Positions 1-6,598 of a stretch of DNA of 7,079 nt are shown here, piece by piece (the first letter of the stretch is position 1; each line of letters opens with the position of its first letter). This DNA comes from Bifidobacterium breve. GTDB taxonomy: Bacteria; Bacteroidota; Bacteroidia; Cytophagales; UBA9547. The notes beneath the pieces are model-generated. The model ran no database searches. It saw only the letters and a list, made by a program, of their open reading frames with translations, and was not told the DNA's origin. Location: positions 1-7,079 of the forward strand of contig CALPQG020000130.1 of assembly GCA_943325655.2 (NCBI GenBank), given 5' to 3'. The translations under genes were made by a program, and so were the position numbers.

Positions 1-522
1 ACCTGAAACCGACGTAATTTGTTCTGCATTTTGAGAGCCGGTTTTATTTTTCAAATACACATGCTCAAATCCCAATTGCTTTAGGGATTGAACAATGGTG
101 TCTTTTAAATTTTCTATGCCTTTGATCAACACTTGTACTACAGCCACCTGATCGTAGATGTCTACCACCAAACCTGGTAAAAAGTCACCTTCTGCGTGAA
201 ATAAACGGTAGCAATTGGTGGTTTCAAAATCAATGATGGCTTTACGGCGCTTATAGGCGTTGTCGAAAAAATGAAACCAATACGCATCGTCGAAGTGTTG
301 CCCTTCGTTTAATTTTCCAAAATGAAATAACCGGCAAGTAATCTGACTTTTATCAGAGAAAAAACCATAACCTAAAATATTGCTTTTAGCATCCACCACT
401 TCCACAATAGAGCCATTTTCAATAGTGGGCATTTTTAAGATACCGCCGGAAAACACCCATGGATGTTTGTTTAACAAGGAACGTTCTCTGGTGGGCTTTA
501 AAGTTAATCGAGGAAAAGACAT
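1..522 (-). CDS. rlmI: RlmI-like 23S rRNA (cytosine-C5) methyltransferase, N-terminal part (3' end outside window)
   Basis: The frame is open from the ATG at 522 to the window edge and gives 174 residues with no stop, so the gene is cut by the window. Seen: an N-terminal PUA-like part with R12-E13-R14-S15 followed by HPWVFSGGI (residues 20-28), then a segment at 105-123 containing YRLFHAEGD and LPGLVVDIY. Both match the conserved N-terminal blocks of the COG1092/RlmI family, whose E. coli member methylates C1962 of 23S rRNA using S-adenosylmethionine. Full-length members are near 390-400 residues, so the Rossmann methyltransferase domain and the catalytic cysteine lie outside the window and activity cannot be judged. 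The gene is cytoplasmic and probably monocistronic at its 5' side: a 316-bp gap holding a repeat element separates it from the next gene upstream, and a -7-like box lies 23 bp ahead of the start codon. Family assignment is firm; the exact target base is inferred from homology. Confidence 0.88.
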   Translation of the reverse strand, partial: MSFPRLTLKPTRERSLLNKHPWVFSGGILKMPTIENGSIVEVVDAKSNILGYGFFSDKSQITCRLFHFGKLNEGQHFDDAYWFHFFDNAYKRRKAIIDFETTNCYRLFHAEGDFLPGLVVDIYDQVAVVQVLIKGIENLKDTIVQSLKQLGFEHVYLKNKTGSQNAEQITSVSG

Positions 523-530
523 ATTTTCAA

Positions 531-552
531 TGGGTTATTCAACCCAAAAGTA
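531..552 (-). promoter_or_regulatory. Putative promoter -7 box and dyad ahead of the rlmI-like gene
   Basis: Read on the minus strand, TACTTTTG at 552-545 fits the Bacteroidota -7 consensus TAnnTTTG exactly. It would place a transcript start near 538-541, about 20 nt before the ATG at 522. No clean TTTG lies at the expected -33 distance. A perfect dyad TGGGTTATTCAACCCA (531-546, 6-bp arms, 4-base centre) overlaps the end of the box and the predicted start, which could be an operator or a 5' hairpin. The box is seen in sequence; its use is inferred. Confidence 0.4.
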
Positions 553-666
553 AACAATTATTTGCTGTTTTCCGATGGGATCCTATTTTCAACAGGGCAA
601 ACGCATAAAATAATTATGATTAAAAAGCCTCACCCCAACCCTCTCCACAGGAGATGGAGCTAGACT

Positions 667-688
667 TTAATCACAAATTTGTGATTAA
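667..688. repeat. Perfect 22-bp palindrome inside the repeat element
   Basis: The central 14 bases are TCACAAATTTGTGA, flanked by TTAA on each side, giving 11-bp arms with no mismatch and no spacer. It lies off-centre in the inverted-repeat element. It could be a protein-binding dyad or simply an A/T-rich cruciform; the sequence does not decide. Confidence 0.6.
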
Positions 689-746
689 TTCATTAATAAT
701 CTTCTTGTTTTAAGAAATTAAGGATAAAATTTAACGGGATGTAAAG

Positions 747-768
747 CCCTTCTCCTTTAGGAGAAGGG
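747..768. repeat. GC-rich hairpin, 9-bp perfect stem with TTTA loop
   Basis: CCCTTCTCC (747-755), TTTA loop, GGAGAAGGG (760-768). It lies downstream of the DUF721 stop codon on the minus strand, so it could slow or end transcription of that gene or protect its 3' end. No T-run follows the stem on the minus strand, so it is not a typical intrinsic terminator. It forms the inner right arm of the larger element. Confidence 0.6.
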
Positions 769-838
769 TTGGGATGAGGCCTTAATCAGTGAATTTAGTA
801 TTATATTGTTTTAATGCGTTTACCCTAATTCAAAAAAA

Positions 839-1162
839 TTACCTCACCACCACTTCTACTATCAATCCCGGGCCGTATGTTTCGGCGATGAGTTCCAGCA
901 ACCTGGTTCTGGACATAAACAATTGATTTTTTAGCGGTGGGGAATCAATGACTACATACAACACTTTTTTTCTGATATACAAGTCAGTGGTTTTAGATGC
1001 TATTAACTTACCCACCAATTCGGTCCAGCTATTGATAATGGTCACTTCAGAAAATTTCTTTTCGAGTTTGTAAGTCCTGAACAAAGCATCTATCACCTCT
1101 TTTAAAGAGTTGCTTTCTGCTGACCTTCCGCCATTGCCTTTTTTGGGTGCTTTGTAAAACAT
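839..1162 (-). CDS. DUF721 / DciA-like protein (putative replicative helicase loader)
   Basis: A 107-residue basic protein with no signal peptide or membrane segment. The body from residue 19 (SLKEVIDALFRTYKLEKKF) through the W46-containing stretch (INSWTELVGKLI) to the beta-rich end (KVLYVVIDSPPLKNQL, then SRTRLLELI) follows the DUF721 pattern: an N-terminal helix, the W-x-x-x-V-G-x-x-I motif and a KH-like fold. DUF721 is the domain of DciA, the DnaB-helicase loader of bacteria without DnaC or DnaI; helicase loading here is inferred from the family, not shown. The length is usual for Bacteroidota members, which lack the long extensions of actinobacterial homologues. The ATG at 1162 is preferred because it lies 11 bp after the stop of the WG-repeat gene, implying co-transcription. 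The ribosome binding site is weak, as is common in the phylum. The 3' side abuts the inverted-repeat element. Confidence 0.82.
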   Translation of the reverse strand: MFYKAPKKGNGGRSAESNSLKEVIDALFRTYKLEKKFSEVTIINSWTELVGKLIASKTTDLYIRKKVLYVVIDSPPLKNQLFMSRTRLLELIAETYGPGLIVEVVVR

Positions 1163-1173
1163 ATATTTCGTGT

Positions 1174-4100
1174 TTATTGCGCCTTGATTATCGCAATGAC
1201 GGTCTTGTTAAACTCATCGTAATCAATGCTGTCATATTGAATCGGCACAATCAGCTCTCCCTTTAAATTGGCAGCGCCAAACTTGCCTTCACTTCCAATT
1301 TTCACATAACTGTCGCCGAGCATTGCTACAAATTCATACTTGGTAAATAAAAATTCTCCCAAAGTACTGTTCACCATTCCCCAATGACCGTTCCTTTTCA
1401 CGGAATAAAATCCCTCTCCTTCGTACTTGATTTCTGAGTACAACAATTTAGTCACTTCTTTGCCATTTTTATCTACAAAGCCCCATTTATTATTTTTAAA
1501 AACTGCCCCCAATCCTCCCTGAAAATCCAAGGCGATTTCATAATAAGGCTGTACCCAAATATATTCTGCTTTATCAATATACCCCCATTTTCCCAACAAT
1601 TTAAAAGCACACATGTCTTCATGGAAATGGCTGATTTCTTCGTACTGGTTTGAAATCCTCAGTTTTCCATTTTTATCAATAAACCCTAATTTCCCCCCAT
1701 AAGTCATTCGGGCATAACCGTTGGAATACTGTTCCACTTTTTCATACCGTGGTTTTAAAGGCAATACCTGTTTTCCATTTTTATTATACACCGCCCAGGC
1801 AGTATCTCCATGAAACAACAACATGTCTTCAATCCAATTTTCTGAAATCGAATCCCTGAAACCAGCCCAAAATGCTATTCCTTTAAAATTTACCAAAGTC
1901 TTGATAGAATCCATTTCAGTAAACAACAAAACTGTTGACGCTACTTTTTTAACAGATTGATAACAAGGCGCTAAAATCTGTTCACCCAATTCATTGATCA
2001 AACCATATTTATTGTCTTTCAAAAACAATACCGTTTGTGGCCCTAAAACCCCCAATGAATCGTACATGGTTTTGTTGACGATGTCACCATTTTTGTTGAT
2101 GATAATTTCTTCCCCATCTTTATTCACCACTGCCAAACCGTACGTAAATCCAGCAACTTGTTTGAATTGGAACGGGATAATTTGATCGTCTATCATGTTG
2201 AAAAAGCCCCATAAATTGCCTCGTTTCACAGGGAAAATCCCTTCGCTTTGTTTTAAGATATTGGTATGTTTAATTTCCAAAACAGTTCTCCCGGTACTGT
2301 CAATAATCCCCCATTTGGGTACCTCCGATACAACCACTTTTACATGACCATAATCATGAATTTCTTTTCCTTTCACCCTCAAATACCCCAAAGTATCGTG
2401 TTCAATATAATCGTATTCAGGCTCTAAAAGGTACTTTCCTTTTTTATTGATCAGGCCATATTTACCATTGATTTTCACTACTGAAAAACCATATTGAAAT
2501 GGCTCAATCTGCGTGTAAGCATTCTTCAACACCACATTTCCTTTGATGTCAATTAATCCAAAATAGCCATTTAAACCAAACACAAACAAATCAGGAGCAG
2601 CAGATTTAAAATAATCAAATTCATATTTGGCAAAACCCAAACTGTCTCTGTAAATCGCATAGGCATTAAATTTCTCGACCTTCCAACCATTGTCAACCTT
2701 TGCAATTGATTTGTAAACAGGCTCATATATCACTTTTCCTCCTGATTCAACCACCCCCCATTTCCCAAACTTTTCTACTTTAATCTCATTTGGGTTCAAC
2801 ACCACATATTCATCATACAAACATGTATGTGCGATTTTACCTTTGCCATCACAAAACCCCCAATGGTTGCTGTTGTCTTGTAAGGCGAATAAATTGTCAT
2901 TGAGTTTCACAATTTTCTTATACAAAAAACCAGTAAGTTCTTTCCCAGATTTATCCACCAAACCGAATCTAATTTCTAGTTCTGCAGGTTTAATTTTTTG
3001 CATCATGTAATAACCCACAACTGCAATTCCATGACTAAATTGTTGTTCCAATTTGTCATAGCGCATACTTACCACAGGCTTCCCTTTTACATCAAAAAAT
3101 CCCCAAACACCTTCGGGATGGTAGCCATAAATTTCTATCCCATTGGCTGCAATCAAGCCTTCATTTTCAGGCAAAATTTCATGGTATTTATTCTCTAGAA
3201 TTATTTTACCTTTGTCAGAAACCATTCCCCATAGGCCATTTTTTAGGGTTTGCACTTGGTTATTGACAAATATTTTTGAATGCAGGGTATCTTGTTTCCA
3301 ACCAATATACTGAAATGTCGGAGTGACAATTTCTTTCCCGTTTTTATCGATAATTCCCCATAAAGAATCCTTTGCCACCAACGCAAATCCATCGGTAAAC
3401 AAGGAAGTTTTACTGTAATGCTGTTTGGACAATGGTGTAAAATCAGGTTTTAAAAAATAAGTCCCAGCACTGTCGACTACCTGGTAATAACCTAATGTTG
3501 TGGGCACAATTGACAAGTATAAAAATGGCGTCAACAGTTTTCCGGCAGTATCTGCGACGGCCCATTTGCCGTTTTGTTCAATTAAAAATTTATTTTTCAC
3601 AAAGGTAGTATCGACCCATAAGATTTGATTGTAAAGCGTATCCAACAATACTTTTCCATGCGGAGACAACAATCCTTTTTTTGAATTCTCCACTACAATA
3701 TAATGGCGATCAAGGTATTGAAACTTCTCAAATCCTTTTTCAAACAAGGTTTCATAACTGTGAGAAGGAATGCTCACAACAGTTGAATCACTCACAAAAA
3801 CAGAATCCAACCTGAAATATTCTTTTAGGGGAAGATTGGTTTCAGGATCATAAGTCACCACTACGGAATCAATTCCCTTCAATATTTTTTTATAAATGAC
3901 TGAATCTTTGTATTGAATTTTGGCCCTGATAAAATTCCATTTTTGTGATTCGAAAGACACTTCACGCTCCAGACAAAGGGTAGAATCTTTGAACCAGATG
4001 GAATCTCTTTTGATTAAAAAACTGTATTCAGGATGTAAAACGGGGGCAATATGGTGTTTAAAATCATGTGCATCAGCAAACCAAATTTTACTCAGGTAAT

Positions 4101-4347
4101 TGGAATTGAAAAGGATAAAATTAAAACCTTCATTGGTTCTTACACGAGCGTAATTATTTGAAAACGCCCAAGCCCGATCATGGTTATAAGGTTTGATAAT
4201 CCAAACACTATCATTGTTGGTATATTTATAGCCGTACATTCCTGAAAGAGAATCCAGGTGTGGAATAAGTTGTTGGCCAAATGCATTGGAAAACAATCCC
4301 AATAGCATTATAAAAATGTATATATAGCTGTTTTTAATAATTGTCAC
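1174..4347 (-). CDS. Large exported WG-repeat protein (about 23 repeat units)
   Basis: A 1057-residue protein with an N-terminal signal peptide: K5, a hydrophobic core at about 8-19, and likely cleavage after A22-F23-G24 before QQ. Most of the chain is WG beta repeats, with the pattern (W/F/Y)G-hydrophobic-(D/N)-x-x-G-K, then a conserved Y and I/V about 12 residues on. Examples are LWGIIDKNGK (329-338), KWGVVESGGK (529-538), LGFIDKNGK (887-895) and KWGFVDKNGK (954-963). Units recur about every 34 residues from about 223 to the C-terminus; residues 40-90 look like one further decayed unit, and about 90-215 is a non-repeat Ser/Asp/Lys-rich insert. No membrane anchor, lipobox or type IX sorting domain is visible, so a periplasmic or secreted location is inferred. 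WG repeats have no established biochemical function and I assign none. The start is GTG: an in-frame TAG lies 12 bases upstream, and the next ATG (4308) would remove half of the signal peptide. Probably an operon with the DUF721 gene. Confidence 0.85.
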   Translation of the reverse strand: MTIIKNSYIYIFIMLLGLFSNAFGQQLIPHLDSLSGMYGYKYTNNDSVWIIKPYNHDRAWAFSNNYARVRTNEGFNFILFNSNYLSKIWFADAHDFKHHIAPVLHPEYSFLIKRDSIWFKDSTLCLEREVSFESQKWNFIRAKIQYKDSVIYKKILKGIDSVVVTYDPETNLPLKEYFRLDSVFVSDSTVVSIPSHSYETLFEKGFEKFQYLDRHYIVVENSKKGLLSPHGKVLLDTLYNQILWVDTTFVKNKFLIEQNGKWAVADTAGKLLTPFLYLSIVPTTLGYYQVVDSAGTYFLKPDFTPLSKQHYSKTSLFTDGFALVAKDSLWGIIDKNGKEIVTPTFQYIGWKQDTLHSKIFVNNQVQTLKNGLWGMVSDKGKIILENKYHEILPENEGLIAANGIEIYGYHPEGVWGFFDVKGKPVVSMRYDKLEQQFSHGIAVVGYYMMQKIKPAELEIRFGLVDKSGKELTGFLYKKIVKLNDNLFALQDNSNHWGFCDGKGKIAHTCLYDEYVVLNPNEIKVEKFGKWGVVESGGKVIYEPVYKSIAKVDNGWKVEKFNAYAIYRDSLGFAKYEFDYFKSAAPDLFVFGLNGYFGLIDIKGNVVLKNAYTQIEPFQYGFSVVKINGKYGLINKKGKYLLEPEYDYIEHDTLGYLRVKGKEIHDYGHVKVVVSEVPKWGIIDSTGRTVLEIKHTNILKQSEGIFPVKRGNLWGFFNMIDDQIIPFQFKQVAGFTYGLAVVNKDGEEIIINKNGDIVNKTMYDSLGVLGPQTVLFLKDNKYGLINELGEQILAPCYQSVKKVASTVLLFTEMDSIKTLVNFKGIAFWAGFRDSISENWIEDMLLFHGDTAWAVYNKNGKQVLPLKPRYEKVEQYSNGYARMTYGGKLGFIDKNGKLRISNQYEEISHFHEDMCAFKLLGKWGYIDKAEYIWVQPYYEIALDFQGGLGAVFKNNKWGFVDKNGKEVTKLLYSEIKYEGEGFYSVKRNGHWGMVNSTLGEFLFTKYEFVAMLGDSYVKIGSEGKFGAANLKGELIVPIQYDSIDYDEFNKTVIAIIKAQ

Positions 4348-4365
4348 CGGAGTAATCTATTTTTT

Positions 4366-4373
4366 CAAAAATA
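4366..4373 (-). promoter_or_regulatory. Possible -7 promoter box ahead of the WG-repeat gene
   Basis: On the minus strand TATTTTTG (4373-4366) fits TAnnTTTG exactly and would start transcription roughly 12-15 nt before the GTG at 4347. No clear TTTG is present about 20 bases upstream, and the region is so A/T-rich that a chance match is easy. If real, the WG-DUF721 pair can be expressed independently of the Hsp70-like gene upstream. I see no intrinsic terminator in the 87-bp gap, so read-through is also possible. Confidence 0.3.
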
Positions 4374-4434
4374 AAAAATAAGAAGCATAAAAGATAATAG
4401 AAGGAGTAAAATGATGTGGATTATATTTCAATAT

Positions 4435-5706
4435 TTAAGATTGAAACAAATAGCCACAATAAGCCAAACCATTGGCGACACTGATGAAATTGTCTTCTGA
4501 TTTGATGGTTACATGTGGGAATTTATTTTTAAACAATTCCTGAATCGCCGTCACCAAAGAAGTTCCTCCTGTTAAAAACAAGGTGTCAATTTCCGCGGGA
4601 TTGATGTGGTTGTTTTCTAAAAAAGAATTTAAATAAGCATCAATTTTAGACAAATCTTTCTCAATTATCCCATTGTAGGTTTCCAGAGAAATTGCTTCGT
4701 CAATGTCAATTCCCAGTTTTTCATATTTAAAATTCACCTCCTTCGCTTTTGACAAAGCAATTTTTGTTTTTTCTATGGATTGAAATATAGAATAACCCAA
4801 ATTGTTTTCGGTAAGGATAATGAGTTTTTCTAACTTTTCATTCTTATTGGAATAGGTATAATATTTTTGGAGGTCAAGTTTAATTTTAAGTCCATTGTAA
4901 AAATTCATTTTTTCCCAAGAACAAATGTTTGTAAAAAACACCAAAGGAACATCCAAAAATTTACCCGGCTGAGATTCATACAACAGTCCACGACCAAAAT
5001 ATGGCGTACCACGATCCCACATAAAAGCAGCGTCAAAACTATCCCCACCGATATAAATACCACCGGTTGCAACGATGTCTTCCCGCCTGTCTTTGGTGTT
5101 TGATTTGGCAGGATCCAATTTAATAAAGGTAAAATCTGTCGTTCCACCTCCTAAATCGGCCACCAATACTTTTTCTTTTTGGGTAATGCTTCTTTCGTAT
5201 AAAAATGCTGCACCAATGGGTTCAAATTGAAATCTTACTTCCGTAAAACCGGTTTGTTCGGCCGCTTGCAATAGCCGTTTTTGAGCCAATTGGTCTTTTA
5301 ATGTATTGTTGTCGTCAAAAAAAACTGGACGCCCCATGATTACTTTTTCACAGTCAAAACCTACAATTTCATCGGCCTTGGTTTTAAGGTCTTTCAAAAT
5401 CAAGGTTACCAAATCCGCTGCGGTATATTTTAGGTTATGAATTCGGGTGTCTATAAAACTGGCATTTGAAAGTACACGCTTGATGGATTTCATAAACCGC
5501 CCTTTCATTCCTTCAGCAATGTATTGTTCTATCGCCTCATTGCCAATAAAATAACTGATGGGGCTACTCGGATTATAAAATGCAGAGAAGTAAATGATTG
5601 AAGGAACTGAGATGGAGGCTATGATTTCATTTTTTTGTTCATCATAAATAGACAAAACAGAATTCGTCGTTCCAAAGTCAATTCCGTAAAGGATATTATT
5701 TTTCAT
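4435..5706 (-). CDS. YegD-like Hsp70-family ATPase (nucleotide-binding domain only)
   Basis: A 423-residue cytoplasmic protein of the actin/Hsp70 ATPase fold. Visible motifs: phosphate-1 loop GIDFGTTNS (8-16); SIKR (74-77), whose K76 aligns with the catalytic K70 of DnaK; IMGRPV (123-128); FEPIGAAFLYE (161-171) with E162 at the DnaK E171 position; phosphate-2 DLGGGTTD (184-191) with T189 at the DnaK T199 position; GGDSFD (220-225); IEKTKIALS (311-319); and adenosine loop LTGGTS (379-383 region). IMGRP, the QFEP block and LTGGTS match the YegD branch rather than DnaK. The chain ends soon after the NBD, so the beta-sandwich substrate-binding domain and lid of DnaK are absent, as in YegD (about 450 residues). 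All ATP-site residues I can check are present, so ATP binding and hydrolysis are likely; the client is unknown. ATG at 5706 places the phosphate loop at the normal distance. It is divergent from the metal-efflux locus and 87 bp ahead of the WG-repeat gene. Confidence 0.87.
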   Translation of the reverse strand: MKNNILYGIDFGTTNSVLSIYDEQKNEIIASISVPSIIYFSAFYNPSSPISYFIGNEAIEQYIAEGMKGRFMKSIKRVLSNASFIDTRIHNLKYTAADLVTLILKDLKTKADEIVGFDCEKVIMGRPVFFDDNNTLKDQLAQKRLLQAAEQTGFTEVRFQFEPIGAAFLYERSITQKEKVLVADLGGGTTDFTFIKLDPAKSNTKDRREDIVATGGIYIGGDSFDAAFMWDRGTPYFGRGLLYESQPGKFLDVPLVFFTNICSWEKMNFYNGLKIKLDLQKYYTYSNKNEKLEKLIILTENNLGYSIFQSIEKTKIALSKAKEVNFKYEKLGIDIDEAISLETYNGIIEKDLSKIDAYLNSFLENNHINPAEIDTLFLTGGTSLVTAIQELFKNKFPHVTIKSEDNFISVANGLAYCGYLFQS

Positions 5707-6106
5707 TAATTGTAGCTATATTTTTTTACTTGAGGTAAACACAAAACTTAATGTGGAATGATTAAGTGTACTATTTAGTATTTACCCATACAGAAGGCTT
5801 CTTTTTCAATTTTAAGCATGCAAAACTACCACTTAATTTTTGATACACTAACTAAATCACCTCAATAAACTGTTTTTTGTTTTCATTCATTCCCTAAAAA
5901 CAGCACATTCAATATTCAGGCTAAAAATTAATGTAAAAATTCTACCGTATTCAACTGTAATTAGCCCATCAGAACACACTTTAATTCTACTAAAAACAAA
6001 TCTTAACCATATAATACTACTCATTTTAACCATTAAAAATAATTAGTATTAAAAAAACATATTTAATTTGTATACTTATCAGTCTTAATAAATATACATT
6101 TGTACT
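5707..6106. other. 400-bp AT-rich divergent intergenic region
   Basis: No convincing open frame or RNA gene is seen. It must carry the promoters for the minus-strand Hsp70-like gene and the plus-strand His-rich gene. Structure seen: an inverted pair ACTTAAT (5746-5752) / ATTAAGT (5761-5767) just upstream of the Hsp70-like gene, with a further ACTTAAT at 5831-5837; and an 8-bp inverted pair CTGTTTTT (5870-5877) / AAAAACAG (5896-5903) with an 18-base loop. On the minus strand AAGTTTTG (5749-5742) is one mismatch from TAnnTTTG and would give a leader of about 30 nt for the Hsp70-like gene, but without a -33 TTTG. The rest is homopolymer-rich A/T sequence in which I see nothing specific. Confidence 0.6.
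6067..6102 (+). promoter_or_regulatory. Putative Bacteroidota promoter of the His-rich gene
   Basis: TTTG at 6067-6070 (-33-like) and TACATTTG at 6095-6102 (exact TAnnTTTG). The spacer is 24 bp, a little longer than the usual 17-23. The -7 box ends only 4 bases before the ATG at 6107, so initiation would fall at or next to the start codon. Motifs are seen; activity is inferred. Confidence 0.5.
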
Positions 6107-6496
6107 ATGAAACTAGCAACGGTACTTTTGGCATTCTACTTTTTGGTGACGGGATTCATTCCGCGTGCCGACTATGCCGAATTGGTTAAACTGCCTTCCT
6201 TGTTGGAACATTATGAATTTCATATTACCCATGAAAAAAAAGACATTTCATTTTTAGCATTTTTAAGCATGCATTATAACCATTCTTCTCAAGAGGAAGA
6301 GGACAAAAATCATGAAGACCTTCCATTTCATCACCACGAGCATTGTGCCGGAGGAATATTAATGTTTTATATCACTCATTTAAATGTATCCTTTATAAAA
6401 ATTCCCGCAACGGATTTCTTTTTTATTTTCCCACAAATCAAAACTTTTATAGGCTCTTATTTTGGCAACATTTGGCAACCGCCTTGTATTGTTTAA
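6107..6496 (+). CDS. Small His-rich exported or membrane protein ahead of RND metal pump
   Basis: A 129-residue protein of no named family that I can assign. An N-terminal hydrophobic segment (about residues 3-18, after K2) ends near A21-D22-Y23-A24 and may be a signal peptide or anchor. The middle is polar and metal-ligand rich: H35, H39, H42, H56, H59, an E/D run (about 63-71), then HHHEHC (75-80). A second hydrophobic stretch follows (about 83-90) and the chain closes with NIWQPPCIV (121-129). From memory, small Bacteroidota proteins with this plan (leader, His/acidic middle, C-terminal IWQPP) often precede CusA/CzcA genes; that is recollection, not a search. Placement 147 bp ahead of the RND pump suggests envelope metal binding or sensing, which is inference. 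The ATG at 6107 is the natural start because the hydrophobic leader begins there. A second frame open at 6343-6603 overlaps but lacks family features. Confidence 0.72.
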   Translation: MKLATVLLAFYFLVTGFIPRADYAELVKLPSLLEHYEFHITHEKKDISFLAFLSMHYNHSSQEEEDKNHEDLPFHHHEHCAGGILMFYITHLNVSFIKIPATDFFFIFPQIKTFIGSYFGNIWQPPCIV

Positions 6497-6527
6497 TTTA
6501 CTCTTTGTTCTCAAGTAATCGTTTCAC

Positions 6528-6554
6528 GAGTTATCCATTTAAATGGAGATACTC
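6528..6554 (+). promoter_or_regulatory. Dyad in the leader between the His-rich gene and the RND gene
   Basis: A perfect 14-bp palindrome TCCATTTAAATGGA (6534-6547) is flanked by GAGT (6528-6531) and ACTC (6551-6554), which can pair across a small internal loop. A T-run (6555-6559) follows at once, so the RNA hairpin plus T-run resembles a weak terminator or attenuator after the His-rich gene. It could equally be an operator. The stem is A/T-rich, so strength is doubtful. Confidence 0.35.
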
Positions 6555-6598
6555 TTTTTATAAAACTGATTACCACACCAACTTATTTAACAAAACGA

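Larger units (their letters stand above)
593..828. repeat. MITE/REP-like non-coding inverted-repeat element
   Basis: The outer ends are imperfect inverted repeats: CAGGGCAAACGCATAAAA at 593-610 and, reversed from 827 to 809, TAGGGTAAACGCATTAAAA. A second inner pair is GCCTCACCCCAACCCTCTCC (627-646) against its near complement at 760-780. TTCAA occurs just outside each end (588-592 and 829-833), a possible 5-bp target duplication, although the left and right ends then differ by one base. No open frame of note lies inside. The element fills most of the gap between the DUF721 gene, whose stop codon it nearly touches, and the rlmI-like gene. The GCCTCACCCCAACCCTCTCC-type core resembles short dispersed repeats I recall from many Bacteroidota genomes. 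Whether it moves using an IS transposase in trans is inference; the CAGGG tip is loosely like ISAs1-family ends. Confidence 0.6.

Noticed and set aside
1994..2185. Plus-strand open frame of 63 codons
   Set aside because: It lies wholly inside the WG-repeat gene on the opposite strand, with low-complexity composition and no promoter or family features.
2998..3198. Plus-strand open frame of 66 codons
   Set aside because: Antisense to the WG-repeat coding region; composition mirrors the sense codons and nothing recognisable is encoded.
4306..4308. ATG as alternative start of the WG-repeat protein
   Set aside because: It would delete the charged N-region and half of the hydrophobic core of the signal peptide; the GTG at 4347 gives a complete one.
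4867..5147. Open frames on both strands within the Hsp70-like gene
   Set aside because: Both overlap the well-supported Hsp70 frame across conserved motif regions; neither has a domain or plausible start signal.
1174..5706. Anti-phage defence or toxin system built from Hsp70 and WG proteins
   Set aside because: No nuclease, toxin, NTPase effector or immunity-type gene is present, the WG protein is exported, and the neighbours are housekeeping families; the idea has no sequence support here.
5791..5806. AGAAGGCTTCT followed by a T-run as a terminator
   Set aside because: The stem leaves only four pairs with a usable loop, and no plus-strand gene ends upstream of it.
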